From Clostridiales bacterium (GTDB taxonomy: Bacteria > Bacillota > Clostridia > Oscillospirales > Acutalibacteraceae), in NCBI GenBank assembly GCA_012524025.1, contig JAAYSC010000079.1:1-36978 (forward strand): a stretch of 36,978 bases of DNA, in the 5' to 3' direction. The translations under genes and the position numbers were made by a program. This document shows, in pieces, positions 24,651 through 32,699 of the stretch. The notes beneath the pieces were generated by a model. The model saw nothing but the letters and a program-made list of their open reading frames with translations. It searched no databases and was not told the origin of the DNA. Every line of letters starts with the position of its first letter. Position 1 is the first letter of the stretch.

Positions 24651-26174
24651 TTGAACAATAATGTAGTTTGGCTGACCATTGGGCTTTATATTTTAGCCAT
24701 GGTGGCCGTGGGTCTGGTCATGGGGCGAAAAACCAAAAGTTTGGCTGACTTTTCGGTCGGCGGTCGTAATGCCGGTGCTTGGCTTTCTGCCATGTCTTAC
24801 GGTACGGCTTATTTTTCGGCCGTTATGTTTGTGGGTTATGCAGGTGGCTCGGGCTATAGATATGGGCTCTGGGCGGTTTTGGCCGGTGTCGGCAATGCGG
24901 TGTTTGGGGCCTGGCTTGCTTGGAAGGTGCTGGCAAGAAAAACGCGCCAGGTAACTCAACGCTTTAAAATTAAAACAATGCCCCAGTTCCTTGAAATGCG
25001 CTATCAAAGCAAGAGTATGAAAGTTTTTTCAAGCCTGGTCATATTTTTCTTCTTGATACCTTATTCCGCTTCGGTTTATAAAGGCCTTTCTTCCATAGCA
25101 TCGGTCTTGTTGGGGGTAAGCGACAAACCGGCCATGATAATAATCGCACTCGTTTCGGCCCTTCTCTTACTTTTGGGTGGTTACCTTGTGCAAGCCAGGG
25201 CTGATTTTATTCAAGGCATTGTAATGATGTTTGGCATTGTGTTGATGTTGATTTTTGTAATTCGCAGCAAACAAGTCGGCGGCCTTGCAGGCCTCAAAGA
25301 ATATGCGGCAAGCGCAGAAGGCTTGCCCAAGCTTGATTTGCCTGCTTGGAGCTCTCTCTGGTCCTTGGTCTTGATGACCAGTTTCGGAACCTGGGGCCTT
25401 CCCCACATGATACAAAAATTTTACGGAATTAAAAATGACGAAGAAGCGAAACGCGGCATTGCCATCACAACTTTTTTTGCTGTTTTGGTTGCCGGCGGCG
25501 GTTATTTTATAGGCTCTTTGTGCCATCGGTTTTACACAATGGAAGAAATTGCCGCCTTCCCGGCACCCGCTCAAGACTATATAGTCCCCAACATGCTTAA
25601 AGATTCGCAGCTGCCCGAGGTCTTGGTAGGGATTGTTTTCGTGCTTTTGTTGGCAGCCAGTGTTTCCACCTTAACTTCAATAACCCTTACGGCTACATCA
25701 ACACTTTCCATGGACCTTATAAAACCCGTATTCCTAAAAAACATAAGAAATGAAAAACTGACAAGCTTAACCAAAGCCTTAAGCCTTGTTTTCATCGTAC
25801 TTTCTTATTTGGTAGCCAATACCAAAACACCTATTTTAGACATGATGAGCTATTCTTGGGGTATCATCTCCGGCTCTTTCTTTGCCCCTTATCTCTTGGC
25901 CTTGTATTGGAAAAAGATGAACAAGACCTCTGCCTGGGCAGGGATTTTAACGGGCTTTTTCTTGGCCATGCCCCCGGCAGTCGCAAAAATGTTTCTCTTG
26001 ACCGGTTGGGTCGAGGCACCTTGGCTTGTGAGTTTGGCCAACAAGGGGCCTAACTATGCCGTTGTTGCCATGGTGGCTTCCTTATTGGTCTGTGCACTGG
26101 TTGCGGCCTTAAGTTCAAAGAAGAATAATGCCGGCGAAAACGATGAGTTTTATGGTGTTGTAGCTGCCAAATAA
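24651..26174 (+). CDS. Sodium:solute symporter (SSS family)
   Basis: This secondary transporter of the SSS (SLC5-like) family has 507 residues and about 13 transmembrane helices. It begins NVVWLTIGLYILAMVAVG and includes DFSVGGRNAGAWLSAMSYG, TYFSAVMFVGY-type helix 1 features and SKSMKVFSSLVIFFFLIPYS. It uses a TTG start at 24651, with AAGGAAG about 8 bases upstream. Family members carry sugars, inositol, proline, pantothenate or sialic acid; the divergent Gfo/Idh and DegT genes suggest a polyol, sugar or cyclitol. The promoter and inverted repeat lie directly upstream. No terminator follows, and the iorA promoter overlaps its 3' end. Confidence 0.92.
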   Translation: MNNNVVWLTIGLYILAMVAVGLVMGRKTKSLADFSVGGRNAGAWLSAMSYGTAYFSAVMFVGYAGGSGYRYGLWAVLAGVGNAVFGAWLAWKVLARKTRQVTQRFKIKTMPQFLEMRYQSKSMKVFSSLVIFFFLIPYSASVYKGLSSIASVLLGVSDKPAMIIIALVSALLLLLGGYLVQARADFIQGIVMMFGIVLMLIFVIRSKQVGGLAGLKEYAASAEGLPKLDLPAWSSLWSLVLMTSFGTWGLPHMIQKFYGIKNDEEAKRGIAITTFFAVLVAGGGYFIGSLCHRFYTMEEIAAFPAPAQDYIVPNMLKDSQLPEVLVGIVFVLLLAASVSTLTSITLTATSTLSMDLIKPVFLKNIRNEKLTSLTKALSLVFIVLSYLVANTKTPILDMMSYSWGIISGSFFAPYLLALYWKKMNKTSAWAGILTGFFLAMPPAVAKMFLLTGWVEAPWLVSLANKGPNYAVVAMVASLLVCALVAALSSKKNNAGENDEFYGVVAAK

Positions 26175-26186
26175 CTGTGTTATAAT
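26158..26186 (+). promoter_or_regulatory. Promoter of the ior operon (extended -10)
   Basis: A perfect extended -10, TGTTATAAT (hexamer 26181-26186), lies just past the symporter stop. The -35 region (TTGTAG, 26158-26163, 17-base spacing) is weak, as is usual for extended -10 promoters. It would produce a leader of about 115-120 nucleotides ahead of iorA. Confidence 0.65.
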
Positions 26187-26309
26187 GTTTGCATCAATCC
26201 CCGTGTGTAAGGGGTTGCAGGGCAAATAAAATCGCCCTAACTCGTATCAATTCTTACGGGTTAGGGTGAAATATTGTATAAGTGTTTTCACTTGTTTTTT
26301 GGAGGATTT
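26187..26309 (+). promoter_or_regulatory. Structured 5' leader of iorA, candidate cis-regulatory RNA
   Basis: Three stems can form. Hairpin 1 pairs TTTGC (26188-26192) with GCAAA (26222-26226) and CAATCCCC with GGGGTTG inside, with one bulge. Hairpin 2 is a 13-bp stem, GCCCTAACTCGTA (26234-26246) with TACGGGTTAGGGT (26255-26267), where both imperfect pairs are G-U wobbles. Hairpin 3 is a 7-bp AT-rich stem (26278-26295, TTTT loop) followed by a T-run ending at the GGAGG ribosome binding site (26301-26305). AGGGC (26219-26223) can instead pair with GCCCT (26234-26238), which would break hairpins 1 and 2. I recognise no known riboswitch class; the function is inferred from structure and position only. 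Confidence 0.5.
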
Positions 26310-28031
26310 ATGAAAGAACTCATTTTGGGTAATGAAGCTGTTGCCCGTGCGCTGTATGAAGCGGGCTGCCGTGTGCTTTCAAGCTACCCCGGTACCCCCA
26401 GCACCGAAATCAGCGAGTATGCGGCCAAATACGATGAAATTTATTGCGAGTGGGCTCCCAACGAAAAAGTAGCTCTTGAGGTTGCGGGCGGGGCGGCAAT
26501 AGCCGGTGCCCGTGCATTTAGCGCCATGAAACATGTTGGCTTGAATGTTGCGGCAGATCCGCTCTTTACCCTATCATATACAGGCACAAACGCAGGTTTG
26601 GTCATTGCGGTTGCGGATGACCCCGGCATGCATTCGTCACAAAACGAGCAAGACTCGCGCCACTATGCCAGGGCTTCAAAAACAATAATGTTGGAACCGG
26701 CCGACTCGGCAGAATGTTTGGCCTATACAAAACTGGCCTTTGACTTGTCAGAAGAATTTGACACCCCCGTGCTTTTGCGCTTGACCACCCGCGTGTCACA
26801 CTCGCGCTCCCCGGTTGAGTTAAGCCAACGCCAAGAAATAGACTTACGGCAGTATGAAAAAGACCCCGGTAAGTATGTAATGATGCCGGCCATGGCCAAG
26901 CGCCGCCATGAAATTGTTGAAAAAAGGCTTGAAGAACAAAGAGCCTGGGCCGAAAAATGTGACATCAACACAGTCGAATACAATTCCAAAAAAATCGGTA
27001 TAATCAGTTCGGGCACAACTTATATGTACGCAAAAGAAGCCCTTGGTGACAAGGCCTCCTATTTAAAATTAGGCTGTGTCTACCCACTGCCGGTGGATTT
27101 AATCAAAAGCTTTGCAAGCCAATGTGAAGAAGTTTTTGTCATTGAAGAGCTTGATGACTTTATTGAAAGCCACTGCCTAAAACATGGCGTAGAGGTTAAG
27201 GGTAAGGCTCTTTTTTCCTTCTTGGGCGAATACTCCCAAAGCCTTATAAGCGAAAAAATATTGGGCGAAAAAGCTGATACTCTTAAAACAGACCTTGAAG
27301 TACCGGGGCGCCCTCCGGTGCTTTGCCCGGGCTGTCCTCACAGGGCTCTCTTTTATTCACTAAAACGCCTCAAGGTTTTTGTCAGCGGCGACATTGGCTG
27401 CTATACCTTGGCTGCCTTGGCGCCTTTGAGTATGATGGACACTTGCATTTGCATGGGGGCTTCTGTTTCAGCCTTGCATGGGCGAAATAAGGCCAATCCG
27501 GAAAATGCGAAAAAATCCGTTGCCGTCATAGGGGATTCAACCTTTATTCATTCCGGCATCACAGGTCTAATCGATATAGCATACAATAAGAGTGATTCGG
27601 TTGTAATTATTCTTGACAACAGCATTACAGGCATGACCGGCCATCAGGACAACCCTACCACGGGCAAAACAATAAAAGGCCAGCCTGCCCAAACCGTTGA
27701 CCTCGAAAAGCTGGTCAAGTCCGTGGGGATTGAGCGGGTCAGCGTGATTGATCCAAATGACCTAAAAAACTCACTCAAAGTAATAAAAGAAGAATTGGAA
27801 AAGCCCGGCCCCGGCGTTATAATCTCACGCAGGCCTTGTGCTCTTTTAAAATATGTTAAACACGCGCCCCCCCTCAAGGTTGACAGGGGAAAATGTACGG
27901 CTTGCAGAATGTGCATGCGTATAGGTTGCCCGACAATCAGCTTCAAGCAAGGCAAGGCCTTCATTGATGCAACGCAATGCGTGGGTTGTGGGGTTTGCCA
28001 ACAACTTTGTAATTTTGATGCAATAAACTAA
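26310..28031 (+). CDS. iorA: Indolepyruvate ferredoxin oxidoreductase, alpha subunit
   Basis: IorA with IorB oxidatively decarboxylates arylpyruvates (from Trp, Phe, Tyr) to aryl-acetyl-CoA and reduces ferredoxin. The protein has 573 residues. The N-terminal pyruvate-oxidoreductase domain has SYPGTPSTEISEYAA and ALEVAGGAAIAGARA. The TPP-binding domain has CPGCPHRALFYSL, GDIGCYTLAAL near 358 and GDSTFIHSGITGL near 408. Two [4Fe-4S] motifs close the protein (CTACRMCMRIGCP near 528 and CVGCGVCQQLC near 556). I start at ATG 26310; an upstream in-frame TTG at 26274 lies inside the leader hairpins. GGAGG is only 4 bases away, immediately after a terminator-like hairpin. Confidence 0.96.
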   Translation: MKELILGNEAVARALYEAGCRVLSSYPGTPSTEISEYAAKYDEIYCEWAPNEKVALEVAGGAAIAGARAFSAMKHVGLNVAADPLFTLSYTGTNAGLVIAVADDPGMHSSQNEQDSRHYARASKTIMLEPADSAECLAYTKLAFDLSEEFDTPVLLRLTTRVSHSRSPVELSQRQEIDLRQYEKDPGKYVMMPAMAKRRHEIVEKRLEEQRAWAEKCDINTVEYNSKKIGIISSGTTYMYAKEALGDKASYLKLGCVYPLPVDLIKSFASQCEEVFVIEELDDFIESHCLKHGVEVKGKALFSFLGEYSQSLISEKILGEKADTLKTDLEVPGRPPVLCPGCPHRALFYSLKRLKVFVSGDIGCYTLAALAPLSMMDTCICMGASVSALHGRNKANPENAKKSVAVIGDSTFIHSGITGLIDIAYNKSDSVVIILDNSITGMTGHQDNPTTGKTIKGQPAQTVDLEKLVKSVGIERVSVIDPNDLKNSLKVIKEELEKPGPGVIISRRPCALLKYVKHAPPLKVDRGKCTACRMCMRIGCPTISFKQGKAFIDATQCVGCGVCQQLCNFDAIN

Positions 28032-28077
28032 TACAAAATCATGGCTTCAGATATCGAAGCCGAAAGGGTTGTTTAAT

Positions 28078-28671
28078 TTGAGTGTTAAAAGCATTATGAT
28101 AGTCGGTGTCGGCGGGCAGGGCACCTTGCTTACCAGCCGTTTGCTGGGCAAGGCCTTAATGAGCCAAGGCTATGATGTTAAAGTGTCAGAGGTGCACGGC
28201 ATGAGCCAGCGCGGCGGCGCCGTTGTGACCTATGTAAAATACGGTGAAAAAGTTTCTTCACCCATTGTTGAAAAAGGTGAGGCAGACCTTATAATAGCCT
28301 TTGAACCTTTAGAGGCAACGCGTTGGCTGGAATATTTAAAACCCGGCGGCGAAATGATCGTCAATACCCAGCAGATTGACCCAATGCCCGTTGTTACCGG
28401 TGCGGTGGAATATCCCGAAGATGTGATTGAAAAACTTCAGGCCACGGGTGCCTTTATTACCCCCATTGATGCCCTACCCATAGCCGAAGAAATCGGTTCG
28501 GTAAAAATAGTTAATGTTGTTTTGGTGGGGGCCATGGCAGGCTGTATGGACTTGCCGCTTGACATTTGGCGAAAATCAATCAAAGAAACCGTGCCTGAAA
28601 AATTTATTGAAATGAATCTAAAGGCTTTTGACGCCGGCTACGGTATCAAAACCTGCCTGATTGAGGAGTGA
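28078..28671 (+). CDS. iorB: Indolepyruvate ferredoxin oxidoreductase, beta subunit
   Basis: This is the gamma-type pyruvate/ketoisovalerate oxidoreductase domain that completes the IorAB heterodimer. The protein has 197 residues and begins SVKSIMIVGVGGQGTLLTSRLLG, followed by SEVHGMSQRGGAVVTYVKYG, both diagnostic. I choose TTG 28078 because AAAGGG (28063-28068) is 9 bases upstream. The in-frame TTG at 28069 touches that sequence and is unlikely. It lies 46 bases after iorA and directly before a phenylacetate-CoA ligase gene. Confidence 0.95.
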   Translation: MSVKSIMIVGVGGQGTLLTSRLLGKALMSQGYDVKVSEVHGMSQRGGAVVTYVKYGEKVSSPIVEKGEADLIIAFEPLEATRWLEYLKPGGEMIVNTQQIDPMPVVTGAVEYPEDVIEKLQATGAFITPIDALPIAEEIGSVKIVNVVLVGAMAGCMDLPLDIWRKSIKETVPEKFIEMNLKAFDAGYGIKTCLIEE

Positions 28672-28676
28672 ATTTT

Positions 28677-29978
28677 ATGCCTACCCACTATAACCCTGAA
28701 ATTGAAGCTGCGTCGCCCGAATATCTGCGTGCCATACAAAGTGCCGGGCTTATAAAAATGGTCCGCAACTGCTATGACAATGTCCCTTTTTACAAGGCTC
28801 AATTTGATCAAATCGGCTTGCTGCCGGAAGATATAAAAACCATTGACGATCTCAAAAAGTTGCCCTTTACGGGAAAGCAAGACCTGCGGGACAATTATCC
28901 CTTCGGCCTTTTTGCCGTCCCGCAAGAAGATTTGGTGCGAATTCATGCTTCCTCGGGTACCACCGGTAAACAAACTGTTGTGGGCTACACAAAAGAAGAC
29001 CTTGACCATTGGTCGGAAGGTTGTGCCAGGGCCATTGTCGCTGCCGGCGGCAGGCGAGATGACAAGGTGCATGTTTCTTACGGTTATGGTTTATTTACGG
29101 GGGGCCTGGGCCTCCATTACGGTGCCGAAAAATTAGGTGCCCTGGTTATACCCGTATCCTCGGGTAATACCGCTCGACAGGTCCAAATTTTAAAAGACTT
29201 TGAATCCGATATCCTTTGCTGCACCCCTTCCTACGCCCTTGTTATAGGCGAAGCCATAAAACAAGCGGGGATTGACCCGGCCGACCTACCCTTGCGCGCA
29301 GGCATATTCGGTGCCGAACCTTGGAGCGAAAATATGCGCCGTGAAATAGAAAAAATGCTCAACATAAAAGCCTATGATATTTACGGACTCTCGGAAATTG
29401 CGGGGCCGGGCGTGGCTTATGAATGTGAAGCACAAAGCGGTATGCATGTTTGCGAAGATTATTTCTATCCGGAAATTATCGATCCGGATACTTTAGAACC
29501 CCTGCCCGACGGCGAGTTTGGCGAACTGGTTTTCACCTGCATCGGTAAGGAAGCCCTGCCCCTTGTTAGGTATCGCACCCGTGACATATCGGCCCTGACC
29601 CGCGAAAAATGTGCCTGTGGCAGAAGTTTGGTAAAAATGCAAAAACCAAAAGGCCGCACCGATGACATGTTGATAATCCGCGGTGTAAATGTTTTCCCGT
29701 CACAAGTCGAGCATGTTATACTGTCTTTGGGTATGGAGCCCAATTATCTGATAGAAGTTGAAAGAGCCGATAATTTAGATATTATGACAGTCAAAGTGGA
29801 AATGTCCGAAAACCTGTTTTCAGACGAAGTTCGCCGTATCGAAGAAGCAGAAAATAAGATTAAAAACGCCCTTCAAAGCACGCTGGGCGTATCGGCAAAA
29901 GTCAGGTTGGTTGAGCCGCGCTCCCTGCCGCGTTCCGAAGGCAAGGCAGTGCGTGTCATAGATAAACGCCAAAAATAA
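28677..29978 (+). CDS. paaK: Phenylacetate-CoA ligase
   Basis: This AMP-forming aryl-acid:CoA ligase of the ANL superfamily has 433 residues. Motifs are HASSGTTGKQTVVGYT (P-loop), YGLSEIAGPGVAYEC (A5), LPLVRYRTRDIS, RTDDMLIIRGVNVFPSQ (A8 hinge) and EGKAVRVIDKR at the C-terminus (A10 lysine). In this position behind iorAB it may run in either direction: activating arylacetates, or recovering ATP from the aryl-acetyl-CoA that IorAB makes. GAGGAG (28664-28668) lies 8 bases before ATG 28677, inside the end of iorB, so the two genes are coupled. Confidence 0.94.
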   Translation: MPTHYNPEIEAASPEYLRAIQSAGLIKMVRNCYDNVPFYKAQFDQIGLLPEDIKTIDDLKKLPFTGKQDLRDNYPFGLFAVPQEDLVRIHASSGTTGKQTVVGYTKEDLDHWSEGCARAIVAAGGRRDDKVHVSYGYGLFTGGLGLHYGAEKLGALVIPVSSGNTARQVQILKDFESDILCCTPSYALVIGEAIKQAGIDPADLPLRAGIFGAEPWSENMRREIEKMLNIKAYDIYGLSEIAGPGVAYECEAQSGMHVCEDYFYPEIIDPDTLEPLPDGEFGELVFTCIGKEALPLVRYRTRDISALTREKCACGRSLVKMQKPKGRTDDMLIIRGVNVFPSQVEHVILSLGMEPNYLIEVERADNLDIMTVKVEMSENLFSDEVRRIEEAENKIKNALQSTLGVSAKVRLVEPRSLPRSEGKAVRVIDKRQK

Positions 29979-30021
29979 GCAGACAAGAATAAGCTGTGAT
30001 TAATATGAAGGGGGAAGAAAA

Positions 30022-30450
30022 ATGCCTATCAAGCAAATTTCGGTTTTTGTTGAAAACAAGCCCGGAAGATTGGCCGATATTACAAGCATTTTAGCCAAGG
30101 CCGACATTGACATAAGAGCGCTTTCCATAGCAGACACGACCGACTACGGTATCTTGCGCCTTATTGTAAGCCATCCCGACAAAGCCCTTGAAGTTGTTCG
30201 CCAAGAGGGTATGACAGCCTCCGCCACCGATGTTTTGGCCATAGCTATACCCGATGAGCCGGGCGGCTTTGCCCAAGCTATTTCTGTTCTGGCCCAAAAC
30301 GAGATAAGCGTTGAATACGCTTATGCGTTTATAACCCCCCGGGTGGGTCAGGCCTATATCATCATCAGGGTGGCCGACAATGACTTAGCCTGCAGTGTTT
30401 TGAGCGAGGCCGGCATCAGGCAGATTGAACAGTCCGATATATTCGACTGA
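30022..30450 (+). CDS. Tandem ACT-domain protein
   Basis: This is a small cytoplasmic protein of 142 residues made of two ACT domains and nothing else. The first starts KQISVFVENKPGRLADITSIL. The second is around IAIPDEPGGFAQAISVLAQ. ACT domains bind amino acids and control enzyme activity. Proteins of this type often sit behind iorAB-paaK, where they are thought to sense aromatic or branched-chain amino acids, but the ligand is not proven. AAGGGGG precedes the ATG. The stop codon overlaps an ATG of the next frame. Confidence 0.88.
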   Translation: MPIKQISVFVENKPGRLADITSILAKADIDIRALSIADTTDYGILRLIVSHPDKALEVVRQEGMTASATDVLAIAIPDEPGGFAQAISVLAQNEISVEYAYAFITPRVGQAYIIIRVADNDLACSVLSEAGIRQIEQSDIFD

Positions 30451-30461
30451 TGGGGGTAATC

Positions 30462-31751
30462 ATGTATCAAAACAACTGGGAATCTTTAAATTCACGCCCT
30501 GTACCCGGCTGGTTTGAAGATGCCAAGTTTGGCATTTTTATCCATTGGGGTCTATATTCCGTGCCGGCTTATGCTCCCATCGGCAACTATGCCGAATGGT
30601 ATGGTTACAATATGCACAATGTCGGCAGTGAAACGCATGACTTTCACTTGGCAAATTACGGTGAAGGCTTCAAGTATGCCGACTTTGTAAAAGATTTTAA
30701 AGCGGAACTTTTTGATGCCCAAGATTGGGTTTCACTCTTTGAAAAAGCAGGTGCCAAATACCTTAACATAGTTTCAAAACACCATGACGGTTTTTGCCTT
30801 TATAAAAGCGATTATGCCTGGAATTGGAACAGTGTGGATGTCGGCCCCCATCGGGATTTTTGTGCCGAACTCAAGGCTGCATGTGATAAAAGCGATGTCA
30901 AATTTGGGGCCTATCATTCGGTATATGAATGGTTCAACCCGCTCTACCTAAAAAATCCTGAAGAGTATGCCCTCAAACACCTTATTCCCATGCTCAAAGA
31001 GTTTGTTGAAAAATATCAACCCCACACACTTTTTACGGACGGTGAATGGGAGCATGAAAGTTCTGTTTGGCACAGCACGGACTTTTTAACCTGGCTTTAT
31101 AACGAATCAAGTGTAAAAGATTACATTGTGCCCAATGACCGCTGGGGCAAAGAAACACGCGGTAGGCTGGGGGGCAACTTTACATCAGAATACGGCCTCA
31201 TTGAAGCCAACCGTTCGGTTGAAGAATTAGTCGGTAAAAGGGTCTTTGAAGAATGCCGCGGCATAGGTGCATCCTTCGGCTTCAACAGAATGGAAGATGT
31301 AAATAATTATATGTCCGCACAAGACTTAATAGAACTTTTTGTTGACCTGATTTGTGCCGGCGGTAACTTGCTCTTAAATGTCGGCCCGGCGGCTGACGGT
31401 ACCATTCCCGTAATTATGCGCGAGCGCCTTTTGCAAATAGGCGAATGGCTTGATGTAAACGGTCAAGCGGTCTACGCCGGCCGAGCCTACAAAAAGAGTT
31501 CTACGCAAGATGTTTCTTATACGCAAAAAGACGGCAATGTTTATGCCTTTGTGAAATATTTTCCCTTTGGTCAACTTCTTTTGAAAGATATCGAATACAG
31601 CGAAAATATCAAGGCAAGCTTGCTTGGGGCAACCTGTAAGATAGACTGCAAAAATGAAGACGGAAAGCTTAAATTGCTTTTCCCCGCCCTCAATCCGGAT
31701 TTGATTGAGGCAAAATATGTTTATGTTCTTAAGCTTGAAGGGCTTATTTGA
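30462..31751 (+). CDS. Alpha-L-fucosidase (GH29)
   Basis: This retaining glycosidase removes alpha-L-fucose from oligosaccharides. The 429-residue protein has the GH29 blocks WFEDAKFGIFIHWGLYSVPA, SKHHDGF (105-111), YHSVYEWF (151-158) and FTDGEWEH, whose Asp193 is the nucleophile. There is no signal peptide or membrane segment, so it should act in the cytoplasm on imported substrate. I start at ATG 30462, 5 bases after GGGGG; ATG 30450 lies in the overlap with the ACT gene and has no ribosome binding site. Its place between an ACT protein and a thioredoxin reductase is odd, since no fucose catabolism or sugar transporter genes adjoin it. Confidence 0.93.
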   Translation: MYQNNWESLNSRPVPGWFEDAKFGIFIHWGLYSVPAYAPIGNYAEWYGYNMHNVGSETHDFHLANYGEGFKYADFVKDFKAELFDAQDWVSLFEKAGAKYLNIVSKHHDGFCLYKSDYAWNWNSVDVGPHRDFCAELKAACDKSDVKFGAYHSVYEWFNPLYLKNPEEYALKHLIPMLKEFVEKYQPHTLFTDGEWEHESSVWHSTDFLTWLYNESSVKDYIVPNDRWGKETRGRLGGNFTSEYGLIEANRSVEELVGKRVFEECRGIGASFGFNRMEDVNNYMSAQDLIELFVDLICAGGNLLLNVGPAADGTIPVIMRERLLQIGEWLDVNGQAVYAGRAYKKSSTQDVSYTQKDGNVYAFVKYFPFGQLLLKDIEYSENIKASLLGATCKIDCKNEDGKLKLLFPALNPDLIEAKYVYVLKLEGLI

Positions 31752-31763
31752 GGAGGGCTTGAA

Positions 31764-32624
31764 ATGTATGATGTAGTAGTAATCGGAAAGGGGCCTGCCG
31801 GGGTTTCTGCGGCCATTTATGCTATCAGGTCGGGCATGAAAACCCTGGTTATAGGCAGCGGCGTCGGTATGCTGTCAATGGCTAAAGAAGTTGAAAACTA
31901 TTATGGAATAGAAGAAGTCTTAAGCGGAAGCGAGATTCAGCAGATCGGCGAAAGGCAGCTGGCCAATTTGGGCGGCGAACTGATAAATGCAGAGGTTACG
32001 GGAATCGGCTTCGGCCAAGCCTACATAGTAAACTCAACTGCCGGTGATTTTGACGCTAAAACGGTTATTATCGCCGTCGGTAAATCGCGCAGGGGCATCA
32101 GGCTCCCCGGTGCGGCTGAGTTAGAGGGCAAGGGTGTCAGCTACTGTGCCGTTTGTGACGGCTTTTTCTACAAGGGTAAAAATATAGGTGTTCTGGGCGA
32201 CGGCGATTATGCCTTACATGAAGCACAGCACTTGGCCGGCTTTGCGGAAAAAGTTACCATCTTTACCAACGGCAAAGCCTTTACCGGTGAAGGTGAGCAT
32301 AATTTTGAAATTATTGACGGAGCCGTTGAAAGGTTACTTGGTGAGGATGTCCTAACAGGTTTGACCTTGAAAGACGGGAACAAGTATGAGCTTGAAGGTC
32401 TTTTTGTGGCGGTCGGCCAGGCTTCGGCAGCCGATTTTGCGCAAAAACTGGGTATTGAGGTTGTAAACGGCAACATAAAGGTAGACGAAAACGGTATGAC
32501 TAACATGCCCGGCATTTTTGCGGCAGGTGACTGCATAGGCGGCCTTTACCAGATGTCCACAGCAGTCGGTGAAGGGGCAGTGGCAGGCCAAAGAGCAGCG
32601 GAATATGTTAAAAAGAACAAATAA
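31764..32624 (+). CDS. Thioredoxin reductase-like flavoprotein, possibly ferredoxin-dependent
   Basis: This FAD/dithiol protein has 286 residues. The FAD fold starts VVVIGKGPAGVSAAIYA and ends GIFAAGDCIGGLYQMSTAVGEGA. The redox pair is CAVC (128-131), as in TrxB. Ordinary NADPH-dependent TrxB carries GGGNSA and HRRxxxR in its pyridine nucleotide domain. Here the first is reduced to GDGDYA (145-150), and the second is absent, the region reading VTIFTNGKAF. The protein is also about 25-30 residues shorter than TrxB. These traits match the pyridine-nucleotide-independent, ferredoxin-linked thioredoxin reductases (FFTR) known from Clostridia. Co-transcription with ferredoxin-reducing IorAB fits. 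GAGGAGG overlaps the fucosidase stop, 7 bases before the ATG. Confidence 0.85.
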   Translation: MYDVVVIGKGPAGVSAAIYAIRSGMKTLVIGSGVGMLSMAKEVENYYGIEEVLSGSEIQQIGERQLANLGGELINAEVTGIGFGQAYIVNSTAGDFDAKTVIIAVGKSRRGIRLPGAAELEGKGVSYCAVCDGFFYKGKNIGVLGDGDYALHEAQHLAGFAEKVTIFTNGKAFTGEGEHNFEIIDGAVERLLGEDVLTGLTLKDGNKYELEGLFVAVGQASAADFAQKLGIEVVNGNIKVDENGMTNMPGIFAAGDCIGGLYQMSTAVGEGAVAGQRAAEYVKKNK

Positions 32625-32640
32625 TTTAAGTCAAAGGCAG

Positions 32641-32670
32641 GGGAGCGAATATGGGTTCGCTCCCTTTTTT
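32641..32670 (+). terminator. Intrinsic terminator of the ior operon
   Basis: GGGAGCGAA (32641-32649) and TTCGCTCCC (32656-32664) form a perfect 9-bp stem with a 6-base loop, followed by six Ts. It closes the iorA-to-thioredoxin reductase transcript. Confidence 0.92.
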
Positions 32671-32699
32671 AAAAGAGTATTGCTTTTGGGGGGCTTTTG

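Noticed and set aside
28638-29072. 144-codon minus-strand frame
   Set aside because: It overlaps the start of paaK and the end of iorB, whose protein motifs are unmistakable.
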